Origin: Bradyrhizobium acaciae | GTDB taxonomy: Bacteria > Pseudomonadota > Alphaproteobacteria > Rhizobiales > Xanthobacteraceae | Reading direction: 5' to 3' | Length of the DNA: 64,000 bases | NCBI RefSeq assembly: GCF_020889785.1 | Contig: NZ_JACMYK010000012.1 | Span: forward strand, 1 to 64,000 | Part shown: piece by piece, positions 9,393 to 16,865 of the stretch | Position numbering within the stretch: the stretch's first letter is position 1 | Layout of the letters: every line of letters begins with the position of its first letter | Notes under the pieces: model-generated | What the model saw: only the letters and a program-made list of their open reading frames with translations | Told to the model about the DNA's origin: nothing | Databases searched by the model: none | Program-made: the position numbers and the translations under genes

Positions 9393-9653
9393 CTAATGCC
9401 GCTCCGCGACGATTCGCTTGACCACCTGCGATAGCTCCGCTTCCATTTCGTCAATGATGTCGTGCAACAGGCGGGCGCCGAGCGGATCGGTCGTCTCTTG
9501 CTCCATCGTCTTGAACCGCATGACGTTGGCGCGTTGTTCGCGGACCTCATCTTCAACCGGTCGTGGAGAGGACTGATAGCTCCGCGCGCTCGGCGCTGCG
9601 TCAGCGCCAAAGGCTTCGCAAAAATCCTGATGCGACTGTCCAGCGTCCTTCAT
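9393..9653 (-). CDS. Small acidic hypothetical protein, 86 residues
   Basis: Start chosen at ATG 9653 because AGGAGG sits 8 bases upstream, a near-perfect ribosome site; the open frame continues further upstream without such a site. The product is soluble and charged, with a C-terminal amphipathic helix (about residues 60-86) rich in Glu/Val/Leu, ending ELSQVVKRIVAERH. No family recognised. It is divergent from the lone receiver protein 198 bp away, so the two may share a control region. Confidence 0.65.
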   Translation of the reverse strand: MKDAGQSHQDFCEAFGADAAPSARSYQSSPRPVEDEVREQRANVMRFKTMEQETTDPLGARLLHDIIDEMEAELSQVVKRIVAERH

Positions 9654-9851
9654 GAGTGTTGCCTCCTGGCACGACTTCCTTTCCCCAAGCCCGAGCCATT
9701 CGGCTCGTCGCTCATCGATGACTCCGACACCTCGAAAGTTGTTCCGGTTGGAACTTGCGAAGGCTTGGCGGAATTCGCCGGTCATTGAGTTTGGAACCAG
9801 AACTTTGGGCGTCCTCAGTCATTAATCAGAGTTGACCGATTGGAGGATGCC

Positions 9852-10208
9852 ATGGGTTACGCTAGGCCAATTCGCCAAATCGCAGTCGTGGTTGAAGACG
9901 ATACGATCCAGCGCGACATGATCGCGTTGCTGTTGGAGGAAGGTCACTTCGATGTCATCCAATGCGAAGACGCAGAGACAGCAGCGCTGGCCATCAAGAA
10001 GCGTCACCCGTCGCTGGTGGTCACCGACGTAAAGCTCACGGGCAAAATGGATGGCGTCGAGCTTGCTCGTCTGGCCATCGATTGCGACCCGGGAGTCCGG
10101 GTCCTGGTCATCTCGGGCCGACCTCCGGACAGCGCGCTGCCTGACGGCGTCAAGTTCTTCGAGAAGCCGGTTTATCCACCCACCCTGCTGCGAGAGCTGG
10201 CGTCGTAA
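9852..10208 (+). CDS. Stand-alone response regulator receiver protein
   Basis: CheY-like single-domain receiver of 118 residues. ATG 9852 is preceded by GGAGG five bases away; an upstream TTG at 9840 overlaps that ribosome site and is rejected. The phospho-acceptor pocket is complete: acidic D16/D17, acceptor D59 (VVTDVKL), Ser89 (VISGR) and Lys105 in FFEKP. There is no output domain, so it probably acts through protein contact or as a phosphate sink. No histidine kinase is encoded nearby. It may belong to a phosphorelay encoded elsewhere (inference). Confidence 0.9.
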   Translation: MGYARPIRQIAVVVEDDTIQRDMIALLLEEGHFDVIQCEDAETAALAIKKRHPSLVVTDVKLTGKMDGVELARLAIDCDPGVRVLVISGRPPDSALPDGVKFFEKPVYPPTLLRELAS

Positions 10209-10251
10209 TTCTTGCGGATTGGGAGGTGGGCGAAAGCGCGTGGCGCGCTAC

Positions 10252-11187
10252 TCACGCGAACACGGCGTCCAGCGCCGCCGAATACGCCGCTTCGACCAGC
10301 GCCGGTTGCCGGCGGCCCAGCGCTTCCATCTTCACGCCTGAATTCACCTCGAGCACTTTCCATACGCCGTCGACGCGCACGACGTCGATGGAGGCAAAGC
10401 GGATGCCGACGGCCTGCGCGGCTGTGACCGCCAGCGCAACGCAGGCGCCGCGTGTGGCGTCGTCCGTGAGCAGCACGGGCTCCGCACCGGCGTCGAGATT
10501 GTGCCGCCAGTTCAGCAGAACCCGTTCGCCGGCAGAGGGAATGGCGTCGAGCACGGCGGCGTCGAAATCCTCGGCCATGGTCTTGAGTTGTTCGGCCGTC
10601 GCGGCCGCCTGTGCCAGCGCACGTAACGACTGGATGCCGTCGCCGACAACCGACGGGCGCGTCTTGGCGTAGACGATCAGCGCGCGCGCATCGAGCAGCA
10701 CGACGCGCACCTCGTCGGTGATTTCGACATAAGGCGAGATCGCAAGGCTTGGATGCGCAGCAAGGATGCGCGCGACTGCGGTCTCCAGCTGCGTTGGCGT
10801 CGTCACGCGGAAGACGAGTTCGCCGGATGTCCCCTGATTGGGTTTGACGACCAGCCCATGCGGATGCGCGTCGAGCAGACGCCGCGTCGCGTCCAGCGAG
10901 TCTGATCCTGGAATGTGCTTGCTGAGCCTCGCGCCGAGAAACAGCGTATGCGGAATCGCGGGGACGCAGGCCGATGCGAGCACATCCGCGCAGGCCGACT
11001 TGTCGTTGGCGACCTGATGTGCGACCGCGCTGTTCAGCCCGATGTCGTAGCCGATCGCAAGCCGCCGCTCGCTGCCCCTGGTCATGACGACCAGCCAGCC
11101 GCCGGACCGCACCTCGACGGCAACGGAGTGCGCCAAACAATATTTTTTGATGGTTTCCAGGAAGATTCGCTGGCTGATCAGGACCAC
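10252..11187 (-). CDS. ATP-grasp domain protein (RimK/cyanophycin-synthetase-like)
   Basis: ATP-dependent carboxylate-amine ligase fold. Starting from GTG 11187 (AAGGGA upstream) the product has 311 residues; a TTG at 11223 would add 12. Visible are the ATP-binding strand-loop VVKPNQGTSGE (residues about 114-123), VEITDEVRVVLLDA in the central domain and the metal ligands near D268 and E280/N282 (VLEVNSGV). The order resembles the ATP-grasp part of cyanophycin synthetase and RimK, but no ligase partner domain or cyanophycinase is present. Substrate unknown. It is convergent with the receiver gene and divergent from fpr. Confidence 0.75.
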   Translation of the reverse strand: MVLISQRIFLETIKKYCLAHSVAVEVRSGGWLVVMTRGSERRLAIGYDIGLNSAVAHQVANDKSACADVLASACVPAIPHTLFLGARLSKHIPGSDSLDATRRLLDAHPHGLVVKPNQGTSGELVFRVTTPTQLETAVARILAAHPSLAISPYVEITDEVRVVLLDARALIVYAKTRPSVVGDGIQSLRALAQAAATAEQLKTMAEDFDAAVLDAIPSAGERVLLNWRHNLDAGAEPVLLTDDATRGACVALAVTAAQAVGIRFASIDVVRVDGVWKVLEVNSGVKMEALGRRQPALVEAAYSAALDAVFA

Positions 11188-11484
11188 GAGATCATTTTCC
11201 CTTCGCCGCGGTTTTCGTAGCAATTAATTGCCAGATCGGCCCTGATCTCAGCAAGTAAATTACGTGCAGCGCCACGTGTTAACGATGCCGCGGCTGAACC
11301 TCTCCGCGAAATCGAACGACTGCCATTCTGAGATCGCAATTGCACGCCAGTTGATCTTGACTATCTCACGCATTGGGGCAATGGAAACGCGAGATCTTCA
11401 GTGATTTCGGCCACTTCTGCGCCATCGCGAGCAGTCTAGAAATCAAACCATTCTAAATCTGGTCAGTCGAGAAAACGAAAACCC

Positions 11485-12258
11485 ATGAGCGCGTTCTATC
11501 GAGAGAAAGTTCTTTCCGTTCAGCACTGGACCGATACGCTTTTCAGCTTCCGGGCGACCCGTGATTCCGGTTTCCGCTTCCAGAACGGGCAGTTTGCCAT
11601 GATCGGCCTCGAGGTCGAGGGCCGGCCGCTGCTGCGCGCCTATTCGATGGCGAGCGCCAATCACGAGGAAGAGCTCGAGTTCTTCTCGATCAAGGTGCAG
11701 GACGGCCCGCTCACCTCAAAGCTGCAGAAGATCCGCGAGGGCGACACCATCCTGGTCGGCCGCAAGGCGACCGGCACGCTGATCACCGACAACCTGATCC
11801 CCGGCAAGCGGCTGATGCTGCTGTCGACCGGCACCGGCCTTGCGCCGTTCGCCAGCCTGATCAAGGACCCCGAGGTCTATGATCGCTACGACCAGATCCT
11901 GCTGGTGCATGGCTGCCGCCAGGTCTCCGAGCTCGCCTATGGCGAGGAACTGGTCGCCAAGCTGCGCGATGACGAGCTGTTCGGGCCGCTGCTGTCGGAG
12001 AAGCTCTCGTACTATCCGACCGTGACCCGCGAGCCGTTCCGCAACCGCGGCCGCATCACCGACCTGATCACCTCCAACCAGCTGTTCACCGATCTGCACC
12101 AGGGTCCGCTCGACATCGAGACCGACCGCATCATGATGTGCGGCAGCCCGGCGATGCTGGAAGAGCTGAAAGTGCTGTTCGAGACCCGCGGCTTCAAGGA
12201 AGGCAGTGGCAACACCCCCGGTCACTTCGTGATCGAGAAGGCGTTCGTCGAGCGCTGA
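11485..12258 (+). CDS. fpr: Ferredoxin-NADP+ reductase
   Basis: Flavoprotein of 257 residues exchanging electrons between NADPH and ferredoxin/flavodoxin in the cytoplasm. It shows the FAD-binding RAYSMAS motif in the beta-barrel domain, the NADP site STGTGLAPFASL, the MMCGSPAML strand-loop and the C-terminal FVIEKAFVER, the short tail typical of the bacterial class II (subclass I) enzymes of alphaproteobacteria. The length is usual. It is monocistronic: a 261-bp region precedes it, with no gene seen, and a palindromic repeat ending in a T-rich stretch follows the stop by 5 bp. Confidence 0.95.
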   Translation: MSAFYREKVLSVQHWTDTLFSFRATRDSGFRFQNGQFAMIGLEVEGRPLLRAYSMASANHEEELEFFSIKVQDGPLTSKLQKIREGDTILVGRKATGTLITDNLIPGKRLMLLSTGTGLAPFASLIKDPEVYDRYDQILLVHGCRQVSELAYGEELVAKLRDDELFGPLLSEKLSYYPTVTREPFRNRGRITDLITSNQLFTDLHQGPLDIETDRIMMCGSPAMLEELKVLFETRGFKEGSGNTPGHFVIEKAFVER

Positions 12259-12263
12259 TCTTG

Positions 12264-12383
12264 CGTCGTCCCGGCGCAGGCCGGGACCCATTACCACCAC
12301 TGCCTATTTGACGAAGGCTGGGGCCCCATCGGACTCCAGCCTTTTTCTTTTGTGGTTGGGTCCCGGCCTGCGCCGGGACGACG
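12264..12383. repeat. Nested palindromic repeat element (family E) with terminator-like core
   Basis: The 27-bp ends (12264-12290 and 12357-12383) are perfect inverted copies, and each is itself a hairpin of the form GTCCCGGC..GCCGGGAC. The centre holds a third stem, AAGGCTGG (12314-12321) with CCAGCCTT (12336-12343), followed by a T-rich run (TTTTTCTTTT). It starts 5 bp after the fpr stop codon and may terminate fpr. Confidence 0.8.
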
Positions 12384-12475
12384 ATGGTGTTTGTGGTGCG
12401 CACCATTCCCCCGCTACTATAACGCCTCCAACCCCGCGCGCCGTTTCCCGAACGCGGCGACCAGGGAGCCGCACT

Positions 12476-13345
12476 TTGTCCATCACCGATCCGGATGCAC
12501 CGAAGACTGCCTTTGTATTTGCCGGCGGCGGCAGCTTTGGCGCGATCCAGGTCGGCATGCTGCAGGCGCTGGCCGGGCATGGCATCGTCGCCGACATGGT
12601 GGTCGGCTCCAGCGTCGGCGCACTGAACGGCGCCTTCTATGCCGGTGACCCGACGGTCTCGGGCGTGGCGCGGCTCGCCGAGATCTGGCGCCATCTGAAC
12701 CGGCAGGACGTATTTCCGGTGACCTGGCGGACGCTGGTGAGCTTCCTGTGGCGGCGCGACTTCCTGATCCCGCACGATGGCGTCCGCAAGCTGATCGAGG
12801 ACTACATCCCGTTCCGCAATCTCGAGGACGCGCGGATTCCGATCCACATCGTCACCACAGACATCATCAGCGGCGACAGCGTGGTGCTGTCGGAAGGCTC
12901 GGCCGCGGAGGCGATCGTCGCATCGACCGCGATCCCCGGCGCGTTCACGCCGGTGCACTATCGCGATCACTACCTCGCCGATGGTGCGATCTCCAGCAAC
13001 ACGCCGGTTGGCGTAGCCGTGGAGCATGGCGCAAAACGCCTGATCGTGCTGCCGACCGGGCATGCCTGCGCCAACCAGGCGCCGCCGGTCGGCGCGCTCT
13101 CCAACGCGCTGCATGCGCTGACGCTCTTGATCGCCCGGCAGCTTGTCAACGAGCTCGAGAATATCGGTCCCGGTGTCGAGTATTTCGTCGTGCCGCCGCT
13201 CTGCCCGCTGGTCGGCTCGCCCTATGATTTCTCCCGGACCGCCGATCACATCGCCCGGGCGCTCGACACCACCAATGCGTGGCTTGCCGGCGACGGCCTG
13301 AAGCCGGGCCACATCCCGCACGAATTGCAGCCGCACGATCATTGA
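12476..13345 (+). CDS. Patatin-like phospholipase
   Basis: Serine lipid acyl hydrolase, 289 residues, of the RssA/YchK type. The start is taken as TTG 12476 because AGGGAG lies 8 bases upstream and the conserved fold begins 11 residues later; the open frame runs further back, into repeat E. The oxyanion loop is GGGSFG (17-22), the nucleophile elbow GSSVG (44-48, Ser46), and the catalytic Asp is in ADGA (D169). The product is cytoplasmic, with no signal peptide. The lipid substrate is not known. It ends about 60 bp before a small GGGTGC hairpin and 204 bp before the next gene. Confidence 0.9.
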   Translation: MSITDPDAPKTAFVFAGGGSFGAIQVGMLQALAGHGIVADMVVGSSVGALNGAFYAGDPTVSGVARLAEIWRHLNRQDVFPVTWRTLVSFLWRRDFLIPHDGVRKLIEDYIPFRNLEDARIPIHIVTTDIISGDSVVLSEGSAAEAIVASTAIPGAFTPVHYRDHYLADGAISSNTPVGVAVEHGAKRLIVLPTGHACANQAPPVGALSNALHALTLLIARQLVNELENIGPGVEYFVVPPLCPLVGSPYDFSRTADHIARALDTTNAWLAGDGLKPGHIPHELQPHDH

Positions 13346-13444
13346 AGGGCGGTGGGCGCGGTGCCGCTTCTTGGTGCAGTGCAAAAGTCGATTTCAAATC
13401 AATTTGGCCGGGTGCGGCAAGAGCACCCGCCCATCCGGGCGGTT

Positions 13445-13458
13445 GTCACATCTGTGAC
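13445..13458. promoter_or_regulatory. 14-bp palindrome upstream of the glutamate-synthase-like gene
   Basis: GTCACA-TC-TGTGAC, a perfect palindrome with a 2-bp centre, located about 90 bp before the next start codon. It resembles a factor-binding site; the regulator is unknown. Confidence 0.35.
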
Positions 13459-13549
13459 CGCTCGGCCGTATAACCGTAGTGCACTTGTTCCGCGAGTTGG
13501 ATTAGGCTCACGGCCGACAGGGTAGTCAGGGCAGACCGTAGGGGATTTG

Positions 13550-15175
13550 ATGGACACGATGCTGCTTCCGTTCTCGCCGCGCTTCATCGTGCTGACGATC
13601 TGCGCCGTCGTCACCACGCTCCTGCTGCTGGTTGGAATTTTCGACCACAAGGTCTTCAAGATCGTTCTGATCCCGCTGCTGATCTTCGGTGCGCTGACGT
13701 TGCTCGGCATCCGAGACCTGACGCAGAAGAACCACGCGGTGCTGCGCAACTACCCGATCTCGGCGCATATGCGCTTCCTGCTCGAGGAAATCCGCCCCGA
13801 GATGCGGCAATATTTCTTCGAGAGCGAGAAGGACGGCATGCCGTTCTCGCGCGACACCCGCGCGTTGGTCTATCAGCGCGCCAAGGCGGTGCTCGACAAG
13901 CGGCCGTTCGGCACGCAGGAGGACGTCTACCGCGAGGGCTATGAGTGGATGCACCATTCGGTGGCGCCGAAGCCGCGCGCCGAGGAGAAATTCCGCATCA
14001 CCATCGGCGGCCCCGACTGCACCAAGCCGTATTCGGCGTCGGTCTTCAACATCTCGGCGATGAGCTTTGGCGCGCTGAGCCCCAACGCGGTGCGGGCGCT
14101 CAACGCCGGCGCCAGGAAGGGCGGCTTCGCCCACGATACCGGCGAGGGTGGTGTCAGTCCCTACCACCGCGAGATGGGCGGCGACATCATCTGGGAGGTC
14201 GGCTCCGGCTATTTCGGCTGCCGCAACCGCGACGGCACCTTCAATCCGGAGCTCTTCGCAAGCGTCGCGGGTGACGACCAGATCAAGATGGTCGAGCTCA
14301 AGATCAGCCAGGGCGCCAAGCCTGGCCATGGCGGCGTGCTGCCGGCCGCGAAGGTCTCCGAGGAGATTTCAAAGATCCGCGGCGTGCCGATGGGCGAGGA
14401 CTGCATCTCGCCGGCCTATCACAAGGCGTTCTCGACGCCGGTGCAGATGATGGAGTTCGTGGCGCAGATGCGCAAACTGTCCGGCGGCAAGCCGGCCGGC
14501 TTCAAGATGTGCATCGGCCATCCCTGGGAATTCCTGGCGATCTGCAAGGCGATGAAGGAGAGCGGGCTCTATCCCGACTTCATCGTGGTTGACGGCAATG
14601 AGGGCGGCACCGGCGCCGCGCCGCTCGAGTTCATGGATCATTTGGGCATGCCGATGCGCGAGGGCGTCAATTTCGTCCACAACGCGCTGATCGGGATCGG
14701 CGCGCGCGACCGCATCAAGATCGGTGCCTCCGGCAAGATCGCGACCGCCTTCGACATGGCGCGCGCGATGGCGATCGGGGCTGACTGGTGCAATTCGGCG
14801 CGCGGCTTCATGTTCGCGCTCGGCTGCATCCAGTCGCTGAGCTGCCACACCGACCGCTGCCCGACCGGCGTCACCTCGCAGGATCCGATCCGCAACCGCG
14901 CGCTCTACGTCCCCGACAAGATCGAGCGCGTGTACAACTACCATCACTCGACCCTGCACGCGCTGACCGAGCTGCTCGCCGCCGCCGGCCTCGAGCACAC
15001 CAAGGATCTGCGCCCGATCCACTTCTCGCAGCGGAGCTCGACCACCGACGTCCGTACTTTTGCGCAGCTCTATCCGACGCTGCGCCCGGGCGAGCTGCTC
15101 GAAGGTACCCAGGATCCCCGCTTCCGCGACGCCTGGGCGATGGCCCGCGCGGATTCGTTCCAGCCGGCGGGGTAG
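13550..15175 (+). CDS. Membrane-anchored FMN-binding glutamate-synthase-domain protein
   Basis: GltB synthase-domain (GltS/archaeal-type) protein of 541 residues. ATG 13550 is used, preceded by AGGGGA; a TTG one codon earlier is less likely. Residues about 8-50 form two hydrophobic segments, so it is probably bound to the inner membrane. The TIM-barrel FMN/2-oxoglutarate part follows, with GEGGVSPYH, KPGHGGVLP and GNEGGTGAAP. The [3Fe-4S] signature GCIQSLSCHTDRCPTG keeps the C-x5-C-x4-C spacing of glutamate synthases. There is no amidotransferase domain and no gltD nearby, so it cannot make glutamate from glutamine alone. Its true electron donor and substrate are unknown. Confidence 0.85.
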   Translation: MDTMLLPFSPRFIVLTICAVVTTLLLLVGIFDHKVFKIVLIPLLIFGALTLLGIRDLTQKNHAVLRNYPISAHMRFLLEEIRPEMRQYFFESEKDGMPFSRDTRALVYQRAKAVLDKRPFGTQEDVYREGYEWMHHSVAPKPRAEEKFRITIGGPDCTKPYSASVFNISAMSFGALSPNAVRALNAGARKGGFAHDTGEGGVSPYHREMGGDIIWEVGSGYFGCRNRDGTFNPELFASVAGDDQIKMVELKISQGAKPGHGGVLPAAKVSEEISKIRGVPMGEDCISPAYHKAFSTPVQMMEFVAQMRKLSGGKPAGFKMCIGHPWEFLAICKAMKESGLYPDFIVVDGNEGGTGAAPLEFMDHLGMPMREGVNFVHNALIGIGARDRIKIGASGKIATAFDMARAMAIGADWCNSARGFMFALGCIQSLSCHTDRCPTGVTSQDPIRNRALYVPDKIERVYNYHHSTLHALTELLAAAGLEHTKDLRPIHFSQRSSTTDVRTFAQLYPTLRPGELLEGTQDPRFRDAWAMARADSFQPAG

Positions 15176-15185
15176 CGGCGCTCCG

Positions 15186-16643
15186 CTAGGCAGGCGCGCC
15201 GAACCATTTCGCCAGCGCCTCGGTGAGCCCCGCCTGCGTTCGCTCTCCGACCCACGCCACGTAGCCGTCGGGCCGGACCACCACCGCGGTCGGGGCCGAA
15301 ACTTTTCCGAGCACGGGAAGTTCCCATTTGCCGTCATACGCGGCATCGACCAGCTGAACCCGGCCGATCCATCCCGCGATATCGATGCTGCCGGGCTCGC
15401 CGAAATTCAGCAGCACCGGTCGTGCCTGGTGCAGCAGCGCGAAGGCGTGCGTCGGGCCGTCGGCGGTGACGAGGTCGAGATCGGGCATGCGGCGGCCGAG
15501 CAGCGGATGGCCGCCGCCGAGATCGTATCGAATGTCCAGCCCGGACAGCACCGCGGCAAAGCGCTTGCGCGGCTCGTCCATACTGAGCAGTTCGCGCACG
15601 AACTCATCCAGCGCCTTGGAGCGGTCGTCGGTACGGCGAAGCGCGACCTGCGCCATCGTATTGCGCAGCACTCGGGCGCCGATCGGGTGGCGCTCGGTGT
15701 GGTAGCTGTCGAGCAGGCTGTCCGGCGCGATGCCCTCGACCACCAGCGCCAGCTTCCATCCAAGATTGACGGCGTCCTGCACGCCGATGTTGAGGCCCTG
15801 TCCGCCCATCGGCGGGTGCACATGCGCGGCATCGCCGGCGAGCAGCACGCGCCGTTCGCGATAAGCGTCAGCCTGACGCGTCATATCGGTGAATCGTGAA
15901 ATCCAGCCGGGACTGTGGATGCCGAAGTCGGAGCCATAGATCGCGATGAGCGCCTCGCGCACATCGCTCAAGTCAGGTTCGGAGGAGTGCAGCTGCCGCT
16001 CGGTCAGCACCAGCCGTAAACCGCGACCGTCCTCTATTTTACCGATCCCGTGGATCCCGACGGCATCGTGATGAAAGCCGAGGGGCGGCTCCTCCACCAT
16101 CTGCGCCTCCGCGATCAGCCAGCTGGTGGTCGGATCGAAGCCGGGGAAATCGATGCCGGCGGTCTTGCGAACCAGGCTGCGTCCGCCGTCGCAGCCGACG
16201 AGATACCGTGCCCGCAGCAGTTCGCCGTCGGACAGCGTGACATCGACGCCGCTGTCGTCTTGCGCAAAGCTGGTCACGTCACGCCCGCGATAGATCAGTA
16301 CGCCGAGCTCGCCGGCCCATTGGGCCAGGATGCGCTCGATATCATTTTGCCACAGCGCGAGCGTGTAATTGTGCCGGGTAGGAAAGTCGCTGAGATCAAG
16401 CGGCATCGGGTGGACGTGCACGATCGGATGGCGCTGCCCTTCCGAGACGAATCGATCCGCGATGCCGCGCTGGTCGAGCACCTCGAGGGTGCGCGCGTGC
16501 AATCCGCCTGCACGCGAGCCCGCAAGTTGCTGGCTGGCGCGCCGCTCGACGATGGCAACGTCGATCCCCGCCAGCGCCAGCTCGCCCGCCAGCATCAGCC
16601 CGGTCGGACCTCCGCCGGCAATCACCACAGCATGTTCCCGCAT
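15186..16643 (-). CDS. FAD-dependent aromatic monooxygenase (PheA/TfdB family)
   Basis: Class A flavoprotein monooxygenase of 485 residues, NAD(P)H-dependent. ATG 16643 is chosen because GGAGG lies just upstream. The FAD dinucleotide motif GGGPTG is at residues 10-15, the DG motif in VGCDGGRSLVRK, and the GD motif in LAGDAAHVHPPMGGQG. A C-terminal thioredoxin-like region (from about residue 390) ends the protein, as in TfdB, MhpA-like and rifampicin monooxygenases. The substrate cannot be told from the sequence. It is convergent with the glutamate-synthase-like gene and stands alone. Confidence 0.88.
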   Translation of the reverse strand: MREHAVVIAGGGPTGLMLAGELALAGIDVAIVERRASQQLAGSRAGGLHARTLEVLDQRGIADRFVSEGQRHPIVHVHPMPLDLSDFPTRHNYTLALWQNDIERILAQWAGELGVLIYRGRDVTSFAQDDSGVDVTLSDGELLRARYLVGCDGGRSLVRKTAGIDFPGFDPTTSWLIAEAQMVEEPPLGFHHDAVGIHGIGKIEDGRGLRLVLTERQLHSSEPDLSDVREALIAIYGSDFGIHSPGWISRFTDMTRQADAYRERRVLLAGDAAHVHPPMGGQGLNIGVQDAVNLGWKLALVVEGIAPDSLLDSYHTERHPIGARVLRNTMAQVALRRTDDRSKALDEFVRELLSMDEPRKRFAAVLSGLDIRYDLGGGHPLLGRRMPDLDLVTADGPTHAFALLHQARPVLLNFGEPGSIDIAGWIGRVQLVDAAYDGKWELPVLGKVSAPTAVVVRPDGYVAWVGERTQAGLTEALAKWFGAPA

Positions 16644-16686
16644 CCCGCACTCCTCCGTTCGATTGGGCGCGCGTTCTACGGGATGA

Positions 16687-16711
16687 CCCCGGGCTTGCGG
16701 CAAGCCCGGGG
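16687..16711. other. Perfect GC-rich hairpin upstream of the monooxygenase gene
   Basis: CCCCGGGCTTG (16687-16697) and CAAGCCCGGGG (16701-16711) form an 11-bp stem with a 3-base loop. It lies 43 bp upstream of the monooxygenase start codon and near repeat A1. There is no T-run, and its role is unclear. Confidence 0.5.
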
Positions 16712-16774
16712 GGTCTACATATATCTGAGTGGGGAGAGGGCGGTGGCGTGGCCGTGCCCAATTTCGGTCAATCC

Positions 16775-16858
16775 GTCATTGCGAGGAGCGAAGTGACGAA
16801 GCAATCCATGCTTCCGCGCGTGCGGAATTATGGATTGCTTCGCTTCGCTCGCAATGAC
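16775..16858. repeat. Dispersed palindromic repeat, family A copy 1
   Basis: 84-bp imperfect inverted repeat bounded by GTCATTGCGAGGAGCGAAG and CTTCGCTCGCAATGAC, with internal GAAGCAATCCAT / ATGGATTGCTTC arms. It ends 7 bp past the stop of the reverse-strand porin gene. A second, longer copy is at 57046-57168. Confidence 0.85.
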
Positions 16859-16865
16859 GTGCAGA

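Noticed and set aside
9198..9434. Forward 78-residue frame
   Set aside because: It is antisense to the basic-plus-TM small reverse frame and reads as low-complexity Thr/Ile/Arg text with no start signal.
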